Source of the DNA: Acidobacteriota bacterium
Lineage (GTDB): Bacteria; Acidobacteriota; Thermoanaerobaculia; Multivoradales; J023
DNA length: 64,000 nucleotides
Assembly (NCBI GenBank): GCA_029263395.1
Contig: JAJCXO010000040.1
Coordinates: forward strand, 1 to 64,000
Direction of reading: 5' to 3'
The position numbers and the translations under genes were made by a program. Below the pieces are notes generated by a model, which had not been told where the DNA came from, searched no databases, and was given only the letters and a program-made list of their open reading frames with translations. Position 1 is the first letter of the stretch. Each line of letters opens with the position of its first letter. Below, in pieces: positions 57,261 to 64,000 of this stretch.

Positions 57261-57947
57261 ATGCCTGGGCCAGCCTATCTCCTCTTCATCGACACCGCCT
57301 CGCCAGTGGTCAGTGTTGCCCTTGGTGCTGACAGCCAAGTGGTTGCTGCAGAGACCATCGAATTGCGAAGCACCTCCGAACGCCTGCTACCCACTATCGA
57401 AACCATGTTGGAGCAGACTGGAGTCGCTTTGCAGGAGCTTTCGGGGCTGGTGGCGTTCCGCGGGCCGGGAAGTTTTACTGGGCTGCGGATCGGCCTGGCC
57501 ACCGTCCTGGGGCTTCACCAAGCCCTCGCCCTCCGTGCGACGGCCATCGACACGTTGCACATCCTCGCCTTGGCTAGCGATCCGAGCACCGCTGTCACCG
57601 CCGCTGTCGACGCGCTTCGCGGCGACTGGTTCGCGCAAACCTTTGCGAGCGAAGGAGACGCGGGCACCACTCGAGTCTCGGCCACGAGTCAAGCCGGTTT
57701 GGCGTCCGGAGCCGAGCTGTTGACGCGTCCCTCGCCTCGACTGATCGGGTTTGGAATCGAACGTCTAGCTGAAACACCTGGCTATCAACGTGGTCAAGTC
57801 GAGCTCATCGAGCCACCACCGTTGGCGGCGGTGGCCGCCCGTCACCTGGCGCCGGTCGACATCGATTGGCAACCATCACGTCTGACGACGCCGATTTACT
57901 TTCGCCAGCCAGCAGTGACTCTACCCAAAGGTTCACCTCGTCTCTAA
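57261..57947 (+). CDS. tsaB: tRNA threonylcarbamoyladenosine biosynthesis protein TsaB
   Basis: 228 residues. N-terminal LLFIDTASPVVSVALG and the conserved LVAFRGPGSFTGLRIGLATVLGLHQAL; an ASKHA-fold partner of TsaD for t6A37. Divergent from lysS. ATG 57261 lacks a good RBS, but the conserved region starts right after it. The C-terminus fits family length. Confidence 0.92.
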   Translation: MPGPAYLLFIDTASPVVSVALGADSQVVAAETIELRSTSERLLPTIETMLEQTGVALQELSGLVAFRGPGSFTGLRIGLATVLGLHQALALRATAIDTLHILALASDPSTAVTAAVDALRGDWFAQTFASEGDAGTTRVSATSQAGLASGAELLTRPSPRLIGFGIERLAETPGYQRGQVELIEPPPLAAVAARHLAPVDIDWQPSRLTTPIYFRQPAVTLPKGSPRL

Positions 57948-57986
57948 CCAGCTTGCTCGCGAGAAATCTTTGCTGACCGGGACGTC

Positions 57987-58015
57987 TTGCCCACCCACGA
58001 GGCCGGTGCTATCAT
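57987..58015 (+). promoter_or_regulatory. Possible promoter upstream of the DUF465 gene
   Basis: TTGCCC (57987-57992), 17-base spacer, TATCAT (58010-58015), in the 293-base gap between tsaB and the DUF465 gene. May serve the DUF465-psd-pssA group. The rest of the gap shows no gene. Confidence 0.35.
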
Positions 58016-58240
58016 TCCTACATATCAATGATCAAGATTTTGGATACGTACACTCCTCCGAAGCTGCATCGAATCCACTGTGTAGCTGAACCGGATGGAT
58101 GTTTGTCGCGTTGACGCTGGCCGAGAACATCGCCATGCACCCGCGATGCATCAGAGGGTCTTCCAGAACGAGCGCTGCGGACTCTCTGTCGGCCTTCCCC
58201 ACACCACCTCGAGTTGGGCATCGCCCCAAGGAGGAACTGC

Positions 58241-58468
58241 ATGTCGCAAATCGATCACGCCAGGGAGGAGCTTATCCAGACTGACGCATCCTTTCGAAGC
58301 CTGTACGAAGAGCACAAGAAGTACAAGCAGCGGCTGGTGACCATTCGAACGAAGTCCCTCCCTTCGGAGGAAGACGAGATCGAAATCAAGCGCATCAAAA
58401 TCCACAAGCTCAGTCTCAAGGATCGAATGGAGGTCATGTTACGCGAGCGCTCTCACGCTCACGCCTGA
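58241..58468 (+). CDS. DUF465 (YdcH-like) small protein
   Basis: 75 residues from ATG 58241, with AGGAGG upstream. Charged all-helical sequence: FRSLYEEHKKYKQRLVTIRTKS... EIEIKRIKIHKLSLKDRMEVMLRE, the KxxKLxLKDxM pattern typical of DUF465. Cytoplasmic; function not established. Precedes psd by about 100 bases. Confidence 0.85.
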   Translation: MSQIDHAREELIQTDASFRSLYEEHKKYKQRLVTIRTKSLPSEEDEIEIKRIKIHKLSLKDRMEVMLRERSHAHA

Positions 58469-58572
58469 TCCAGGTCGAGAACGAGGCGGCTTGGCCAGCC
58501 AAAATTCGAAGGTCAGAAGACGTATCCCAAGCCTTCTGATCTCTTTACTCACCCAACCGAATCCAAAACTCT

Positions 58573-59208
58573 ATGATGACTTTCGCTCGCGAAGCGTGGC
58601 CTTTTGTGCTGCCTTTTGTACTTGTCGCCGCTGGTCTCTTCTTCTTCCGCCAACCTGGCTGGGGCACTGCTATGGCTGTGCTCGGCTTCGGTGTCCTACT
58701 TTTCTTCCGCGACCCCCAGCGTGCCTTTGAAGGACCACCAGAGGTAGTGATTGCAGCTGCCGACGGAGTTGTGACCAAAGTGGATGTTGTCGAGGACCCT
58801 GCGGTTGGTCCTGGTAGGCACCAACGGGTGGTGACATTTCTGTCTGCTTTCGACGTTCATGTGCAACGTGTCCCGGTCGACGGCCAAGTAGTAACCGCAG
58901 GTCTCAAACCAGGTCGCAAGGTCGCAGCTTTCCGCGAAGATGCAGGAGAGGTCAACGAGAACTTTCTCACTGTCGTGCGGCGGCCCGATGGAGCACTGGT
59001 CGGCATTCGCCAGATAGCTGGCCTGATGGCGCGGCGAGTAGTTTGCTACCTCGAGGCTGGCCAGGAAGTTCGCCGGGGCGAGCACCTTGGTCTGATCAAA
59101 TTCGGTTCGCGGGTCGACCTCATGTTCCCGGAGAGCTACGATGTGCTGGTCAAGAAGGGTGATCGAATGCGGAACGGAGAAACTCAGGTCGCAAGGCCAC
59201 AACCCTAG
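58573..59208 (+). CDS. psd: Phosphatidylserine decarboxylase (short, archaetidylserine-decarboxylase type)
   Basis: 211 residues. Two N-terminal membrane spans, then FFRDPQR, FLSAFDVHVQRVPVDGQV, and the pyruvoyl cleavage site Gly-Ser in LIKFGSRVDLMFP. This short form self-cleaves to make the pyruvoyl cofactor and converts phosphatidylserine to phosphatidylethanolamine. pssA follows, completing PE synthesis. Confidence 0.93.
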   Translation: MMTFAREAWPFVLPFVLVAAGLFFFRQPGWGTAMAVLGFGVLLFFRDPQRAFEGPPEVVIAAADGVVTKVDVVEDPAVGPGRHQRVVTFLSAFDVHVQRVPVDGQVVTAGLKPGRKVAAFREDAGEVNENFLTVVRRPDGALVGIRQIAGLMARRVVCYLEAGQEVRRGEHLGLIKFGSRVDLMFPESYDVLVKKGDRMRNGETQVARPQP

Positions 59209-59239
59209 GATCACGTCGTTCTTAACGATCCCTACAGGC

Positions 59240-59318
59240 TTGAGCCCAAGACCTATTGAGCCCAAGACCTATTGAACCCAAGACCTATCGAGCCACGACC
59301 TAATGAGCCCAAGATCCA
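59240..59318 (+). repeat. Five 16-bp tandem repeats between psd and pssA
   Basis: TTGAGCCCAAGACCTA at 59240-59255 and 59256-59271, TTGAACCCAAGACCTA at 59272-59287, a 15-base variant at 59288-59302 and ATGAGCCCAAGATCCA at 59303-59318. The array ends three bases before the pssA ATG and takes the place of a recognisable RBS. Confidence 0.9.
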
Positions 59319-59321
59319 ACG

Positions 59322-60173
59322 ATGATCATCGCTGACTCTAGCGACGAGACAGCTGACGCTAGCGACGAGACGGCCCTGGAGTCGGTATCGCCGAAACATC
59401 GCAGACGAAAGCAGCGGCCTGCGGTCGGTCAGCGACTGCGCCGCGGGGTTTATTTGTTGCCCAGCCTGTTCACCATGGGCAACATTCTAATGGGCTTCTA
59501 TGCAGTAGTTCTCGGGACCCGAGGAGAATTCGCCAACGCTGCACTGGTTATTTTCATCGCCGGCATTCTCGACGGACTCGACGGCAGTATTGCTCGCTTG
59601 ACCAACACTGAAAGTGACTTCGGTCGAGAATTCGATTCGTTAGCCGACGTGCTCACGTTCGGAATGACCCCGGCTTTACTCTCTTACTTCTGGGGACTCG
59701 AGCGCCTCGGGAGAATAGGCTGGCTGATCCCTCTATTTTTCCTGATCTGCACTGCCGTTCGCCTTGCGAGGTACAACGTCCAAACCAAAGCCGTTGATAG
59801 CCGCTTCTTTGTTGGACTACCATCCCCAGCCGCAGCAGGATTTATTGCATCCTTCCTCTTTGTCGCTCCACAAAGCGAGTGGAAAGCTTGGTATGAAGCC
59901 GCGATGTTACTTTCTCTTGTCGGTGTAGGCTCGCTGATGATCTCGACTTTTCGTTATCCCAGCTTCAAGAAAATTGATCTGCGGCAACGCTGGAGCTACC
60001 GCATTGCACTGCCGTGGGCAGCCGGTATCTTAGCCTTGGCGTTTCATCCCCCTGCTTTTTTCCTCTCCGCCGCTGTGGTGTACACCATCATGGGTCCCTC
60101 GGGCTGGGCCATCGGCCGAGTGCGTCGGCAGCATTTGGGATCGAGGCAAGACAAAGGCTTGAACGTACCGTGA
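59322..60173 (+). CDS. pssA: CDP-diacylglycerol--serine O-phosphatidyltransferase
   Basis: 283 residues, multi-span. CDP-alcohol phosphotransferase motif DGLDGSIARLTNTESDFGRE followed by FDSLADVLTFGMTPA gives the D-G-x2-A-R-x8-G-x3-D-x3-D pattern. The N-terminus has a repeated acidic segment (DSSDETADASDETA) and then a basic one. Makes phosphatidylserine for psd. The 16-bp repeat array sits immediately before its start, so the start and its translation are unusual. 4-bp overlap (GTGA) with the next gene. Confidence 0.93.
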   Translation: MIIADSSDETADASDETALESVSPKHRRRKQRPAVGQRLRRGVYLLPSLFTMGNILMGFYAVVLGTRGEFANAALVIFIAGILDGLDGSIARLTNTESDFGREFDSLADVLTFGMTPALLSYFWGLERLGRIGWLIPLFFLICTAVRLARYNVQTKAVDSRFFVGLPSPAAAGFIASFLFVAPQSEWKAWYEAAMLLSLVGVGSLMISTFRYPSFKKIDLRQRWSYRIALPWAAGILALAFHPPAFFLSAAVVYTIMGPSGWAIGRVRRQHLGSRQDKGLNVP

Positions 60174-61132
60174 GCAGCTTAGCCCTCGTCCACCCAACCA
60201 ATTTGGCTGCCGTCGAGCTACGCGAGAGCCTCGAGCGCCGACGCGACCTCTGGCAGGAACTACTTCTGTTCTCAACTTCGGACGATGAGGTTGGCACCTT
60301 GACCGATGTTCGAGGCGCCGCAACAATGGTTCGGGGAATCGATAAAACGAGCCTGGAAGGTGTTGACGTTGCCTTTCTGAGTTCCTCGATGGAATACAAC
60401 CGTCCGGTTTTGGCGAGGCTGCCAGCAGCCACCGCCGCGGTCATCATGTCTTTGGACACACAACCCGGTGACGGTCACCCGATCGTCGCTGGTGTCAATC
60501 TCCACGAAGCCAACCGCAACCAACCTATGATCAGCGCACACCCCGCAACGGTGATGCTGGCGAACTTGCTCTATCCTTTGCTCGACTTCGAACCGCAAGG
60601 CCTCGCTGCGACCGTGATCCAGCCAGTCTCGTCATTCGAAAAGGCTGGTCTCGATGAGGCACTCGACCAAGCCCGTGGCATCCTCACGTTCAACCCTGAC
60701 TTGCCGCGCCAAGTCTTCGATCACCAGATAGTCTTCAACATGGTGCCGGCAGCGACCACTGCGACTCCGCTCGAAGCACAATTACGGGTGGTTCTAGGCA
60801 GTGACTTGGCCGCATCGATCCACTTGGTTCAAGCCGGGATTTTTCACAGCTACAGTGCAAGCATTCATCTTACGCTGGGCAAAGACCCAGGCCTGGAAGA
60901 GCTGAGAACGGCAATTGCCGCACACACCGTGAACGAGCTGGCCGAACAACCCACGATCCTCGGACCGATTGATGCTGCAGCACGCGACACCGTCTTGGTA
61001 GGAACTATCGAACCGGTTGACGACAGCGAAGGGTCTTACCGGATTTGGGCAGTCATGGACAACTTGACCTGCGGCGGAGCCCTCAACGCTATCCAAATCC
61101 TGGAAGCAATCAGTCAACAAGCGGCCCAGTAG
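60170..61132 (+). CDS. Aspartate-semialdehyde-dehydrogenase-like protein lacking the catalytic Cys
   Basis: 320 residues, GTG start overlapping the pssA stop. ASADH-fold segments: FSTSDDEVGTLTDVRG, DVAFLSSSMEYNRP, VAGVNLHEANRNQ, and the C-terminal CGGALNAIQILEAI. Where ASADHs have the NCSTIQL-type nucleophile Cys, this protein reads HPATVMLANLL, so dehydrogenase activity is not expected; E. coli Usg is a comparable inactive-type homologue. The N-terminal NADP loop is also eroded (VHPTNLAAVELRESL). Coupling to pssA hints at a link with phospholipid synthesis, but function is unknown. Confidence 0.8.
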   Translation: MSSLALVHPTNLAAVELRESLERRRDLWQELLLFSTSDDEVGTLTDVRGAATMVRGIDKTSLEGVDVAFLSSSMEYNRPVLARLPAATAAVIMSLDTQPGDGHPIVAGVNLHEANRNQPMISAHPATVMLANLLYPLLDFEPQGLAATVIQPVSSFEKAGLDEALDQARGILTFNPDLPRQVFDHQIVFNMVPAATTATPLEAQLRVVLGSDLAASIHLVQAGIFHSYSASIHLTLGKDPGLEELRTAIAAHTVNELAEQPTILGPIDAAARDTVLVGTIEPVDDSEGSYRIWAVMDNLTCGGALNAIQILEAISQQAAQ

Positions 61133-61144
61133 CCGCTTGTTGAC
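61113..61144. terminator. Strong hairpin between convergent genes
   Basis: Perfect 13-bp inverted repeat GTCAACAAGCGGC-ccagta-GCCGCTTGTTGAC that includes the ASADH-like stop codon and lies 14 bases from the ferritin stop. No T-run on either side; probably a bidirectional terminator or mRNA end stabiliser. Confidence 0.55.
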
Positions 61145-61157
61145 CGGCCGACCAGCT

Positions 61158-61676
61158 CTAAGCTTCAGCGCCCGCTGATTCAGGCCCTTCGATGCCGTGA
61201 CGGCTCAGGTAATCCTCGACATAGAGGAGGTTACCTTCGCCTGCTCGCTCGACGATCCCCAGCAAGTTGCCGATCGTCGTCACCTCTTCGAGCTGCTCGG
61301 TAACGAACCAATCGAGAAAGCGCAGCGCGATATGGTTGCGTTCTTCCTGGCAGAGCTCGACTAGCTCATAGATCTGGCCCGTGACCTCGTGCTCCCAATC
61401 CAAAGACATCGAAACCGCCTCGCGGGCTTGATTAAAGCTGCTGCGGGGCGCTTTCACTTCCGGAATCTCGACATGGCCATCGACGTCGAGCACAAACTTG
61501 ACGAATTTCATCGCATGATCACGCTCTTCGTCGGCTTGACGGAAAAAGAACTTGGATAGCTCGTCGAGGTTCTCAGAGCTGAAGTAAGAAGCGATTGCGA
61601 TGTATTGATGTGAAGCGCCGAGTTCATTACCGATCTGGGTATTGAATGCGCTAATGATCTTTTGGCTTGCAAGCAT
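61158..61676 (-). CDS. Non-haem ferritin
   Basis: 172 residues. Ferroxidase ligands in IGNELGASHQYIAIASYF, FFRQADEERDHAMKF and QEERNHIALRFLDWFVTEQLEE. Forms 24-mer iron-storage shells. ATG 61676 with GGAGA upstream. Stand-alone, convergent with the ASADH-like gene. Confidence 0.94.
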   Translation of the reverse strand: MLASQKIISAFNTQIGNELGASHQYIAIASYFSSENLDELSKFFFRQADEERDHAMKFVKFVLDVDGHVEIPEVKAPRSSFNQAREAVSMSLDWEHEVTGQIYELVELCQEERNHIALRFLDWFVTEQLEEVTTIGNLLGIVERAGEGNLLYVEDYLSRHGIEGPESAGAEA

Positions 61677-61808
61677 GATGTCTCCGAAGGTTTGAAATCA
61701 ACCAACCTTGAATTTGGCGACTTGTTTCGTAAGCGAGGAACACAGGTGCCCCCAAGGGCAGGACACTCATCCGACTAACTTCCGTAGATTCAATGGCTGA
61801 ATCCGATC

Positions 61809-63923
61809 TTATGGCTTTGGACCTGATGACTGTGAGTCTCCTTCGCCAAGCCAACGATCGAGCCAGCCGAGCACGGTGGCATGCCACTGTAGGCTGTTCT
61901 TAGGCTTGAGTACAAAGTGATTCTCGTCGGGAAAATAGAGTAGCTGACTCGGGACCCCACGACGTTGCAGGGCAGTAAACGTCTGAAAACCCTGTGACTC
62001 CAAGACTCGGAAATCGAGCGCCCCATGAACCACCAACATCGGAGTCTTCCATTGGTCGACGAACAGCACAGGATTGTGGCGTTCGTAGCTCTCAGGATTG
62101 GTCCATGGAGTTCCTCGCATCTCCCATTCTGGAAACCAGAGTTCCTCAGTCGAAAAGTACATGCTGCGGGAATCGAAGATGCCGTCATGATTGACCAGAC
62201 AACGGAATCGGTCCGGCCAATTGCCAGCGATCCAGTTCATCATGTAGCCACCATACGAGGCACCCAGAGCGCAGGCTCGATCACCATCCAACCATGGGTA
62301 CCTGCCGAGGGCTGCCTCGAGCCCCTTCTGTAAATCCTCCAGCGGTTTGCCGCCCCAATCGTCGCGGATCGAGTCGGTAAAAGCCTGTCCATAACCCGTG
62401 GAACCGTGAAAATCGATCATGACTGCGGCATAACCAGCACCAGCGTAAGCTTGAGGATTCCACCGATAGTGGAAGTCGTTGCCAAACGAACCTTGCGGCC
62501 CCCCATGCACCAGAAATGCGATCGGATATCGTTTCGCGGGATCAAACTCAGCGGGCTTGACCACGTAACCGTAGACGGTCTCGTCGTTCCAGCCAGCAAA
62601 AGAGAACTGCTCGTACTCTCCGGTGAGGGCTGCTGCGAGTCGTTCACGGTTGGCTTCCGTCAACCGACGTTCTACTCCACCCTCCAAGGGCCTGGCGAAG
62701 AGATCCACCGGAGTCCGCAAGTCGTCTCGTCCGTAGATCAGCAAATCGCTGGCGACTCGGGGCGAACGAACGTGCCCTCCGTCTACCAGTTCCCGCACTT
62801 CGCCAGTGTCGACGTCAACCTCAAACAATGGTACTTCACCGGTGTCGCCGGCCGTGACGTACAGTGTCTTGCCGTCCGGTCCAAAGACCAGATCACCCAC
62901 CGAGCGATCCCAACTCTCGGTCAAGACTCTTTCTTCACCGTCGGGCCAACCGCGCAAAACCACCCGGAAGCGGTCGGCCTCGAAGCTGGCCCGTTGCATC
63001 GCCAGATAAGCGAGAGTTTTTCCGTCAGGGGAAAATACTGGATGAGTATCCCAGGCAGGGTTAGGAGTCAGGCGTCTCGGCGGCACTGAACCGTCGACCG
63101 GCGCATGGTAGAGGTTGAAATCGGTGGACCAACTCTCACCGACTCCGGCATCTCGTGCCGCGAACACCAGCCCCTTGCCATCGCGAGTGAAGGTGATCTC
63201 CTCGGCCCCTCCGAAGGGCTTCGAAGGCACATCAGCGTCCATCCCGGCCGTGACATCGAGCGCTGAGCCTGCAACACGTCCAGCCGCTAGCGGTAGGACA
63301 AATAGATGTGATCTCCGCCCATCTTTCCAAGTATCCCAGTGGCGGAAGAAAAGTCGTTCATAGATTCGCCCACTAGCCGGCTCTGCAGCCACGTCAGCAA
63401 GCCGTTTGACAGTACACTCGAGATCCTCGCAATCGACAAAAACCTCCAACGTGACCGCGAGATAGCGACCATCAGGGGCGAGGATCAAGCTCCCGACATC
63501 CAGTGGCAAATCGGTGATCTGCTGAGCCTCACCACCATCGAGCGGCATTTGCCAGACCTGAGACGAGCCAGAGCGGTTAGAGAGAAAAAACAGTGTGCCG
63601 TCAGGACCAAATCGTGGACTGCTGTCACTCGCCGGATGGGTGGTCAAACGTCGCTCGCCGGAGCCATCTGTGCCAACTAACCATAGATCGGTACGCCCAC
63701 GGTTGGCTTCGAGGTCAGTGGTTCTCAGAACGTAAGCGATCCGATGACCATCGGGAGCCACTTGTGGATCGGAGATTCGTGCCATCGTCACCAAGTCTTC
63801 CGCAGTGAATGCATGAGACTCTGCAAGCCCCGAAGGCGCCAACAGCAAGGCAACCACGAACAAGCCGCACCATATGAATCGGTGCGGCGACCGGATTTGC
63901 GACCAATTCTGACGGTGTGCCAT
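61809..63923 (-). CDS. S9-family prolyl oligopeptidase / acylaminoacyl peptidase, exported
   Basis: 704 residues. Signal peptide (LFVVALLLAPSGLAES), WD40-like beta-propeller (about 50-430; TTHPASDSSPRFGPDGTLFFLSN), then an alpha/beta-hydrolase domain with the nucleophile in ALGASYGGYMMNW, Asp in VVHGALDFRV and His in PDENHFVL. Removes dipeptides or acyl-amino acids from peptides in the periplasm. Large families of such peptidases are typical of Acidobacteriota. The remaining 77 bases to the window end show no gene. Confidence 0.93.
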   Translation of the reverse strand: MAHRQNWSQIRSPHRFIWCGLFVVALLLAPSGLAESHAFTAEDLVTMARISDPQVAPDGHRIAYVLRTTDLEANRGRTDLWLVGTDGSGERRLTTHPASDSSPRFGPDGTLFFLSNRSGSSQVWQMPLDGGEAQQITDLPLDVGSLILAPDGRYLAVTLEVFVDCEDLECTVKRLADVAAEPASGRIYERLFFRHWDTWKDGRRSHLFVLPLAAGRVAGSALDVTAGMDADVPSKPFGGAEEITFTRDGKGLVFAARDAGVGESWSTDFNLYHAPVDGSVPPRRLTPNPAWDTHPVFSPDGKTLAYLAMQRASFEADRFRVVLRGWPDGEERVLTESWDRSVGDLVFGPDGKTLYVTAGDTGEVPLFEVDVDTGEVRELVDGGHVRSPRVASDLLIYGRDDLRTPVDLFARPLEGGVERRLTEANRERLAAALTGEYEQFSFAGWNDETVYGYVVKPAEFDPAKRYPIAFLVHGGPQGSFGNDFHYRWNPQAYAGAGYAAVMIDFHGSTGYGQAFTDSIRDDWGGKPLEDLQKGLEAALGRYPWLDGDRACALGASYGGYMMNWIAGNWPDRFRCLVNHDGIFDSRSMYFSTEELWFPEWEMRGTPWTNPESYERHNPVLFVDQWKTPMLVVHGALDFRVLESQGFQTFTALQRRGVPSQLLYFPDENHFVLKPKNSLQWHATVLGWLDRWLGEGDSQSSGPKP

Positions 63924-64000
63924 CAGTTGACGCCCTGTGTCGGTAAGTAACAGCCGCTCTCGAGACCGGCGAAAAGCTGATGGATCAAGGGATGGTCCAC

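Overview
The window looks like the chromosome of an LPS-bearing Gram-negative bacterium, most likely an Acidobacteriota member close to Thermoanaerobaculia. Pointers are an ATPase-less 'ADOP'-type tandem FtsX permease, a TIGR02999-like ECF sigma factor next to a TPR protein, a PknB-type kinase, a secreted delta-60 repeat protein with an 'FTDGFESGDTQAWS' tail, and a complete outer-membrane kit (BamA, Skp, LpxD, LpxA, LolCD). This placement is inference from gene content; there is no rRNA or other phylogenetic marker here.

Layout. 1-5.0 kb: a kinase cut by the left edge, two secreted proteins (one with an apparent frameshift), a small membrane protein and a truncated RNA 2',3'-cyclic phosphodiesterase. 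5.2-30.2 kb: a same-strand block that begins with a near-consensus promoter and ends at a rho-independent terminator. It encodes an NRPS (A-T-C-A-T), a second NRPS (C-A-T) whose adenylation domain carries an inserted luciferase-like flavin monooxygenase, an unidentified VOC-like protein, a cytochrome P450, a KS-AT-ACP-reductase PKS, an MFS exporter, an SGNH hydrolase, an ADOP permease, a secreted beta-propeller-like protein and an acyl-CoA ligase. Colinear reading with manual specificity codes gives aromatic (Phe/Tyr-like)-Leu-Gly plus one C2 unit. Reductive release would give an aldehyde or alcohol. There is no thioesterase, starter C domain, KR or MbtH homologue.

30.2-41.2 kb: ATP-grasp ligase and OSBS/NSAR-type enolase; ECF sigma factor with a TPR-SPOR protein; DUF72 protein; HxlR regulator; peptidoglycan amidase; the complete EF-P beta-lysylation set (epmA, efp, epmB); a repeat-rich non-coding tract; a YfgM-like membrane TPR protein.

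41.2-64 kb: housekeeping genes. These are tRNA-Arg(CCU), apt, acylphosphatase, pcm, surE and mtnP; the envelope run bamA-skp-lpxD-lpxA-oxidoreductase; clpC; lolD and lolC/E; lysS; tsaB; a DUF465 protein; psd, pssA and a catalytic-cysteine-less ASADH-like protein; ferritin; and an S9 peptidase. The biosynthetic block is the accessory part and holds the most unusual biology. The non-coding signals most worth checking are a promoter/hairpin/terminator unit at 29.94-30.17 kb, a ~42-bp repeat array at 40.05-40.25 kb and a 16-bp tandem repeat before pssA.
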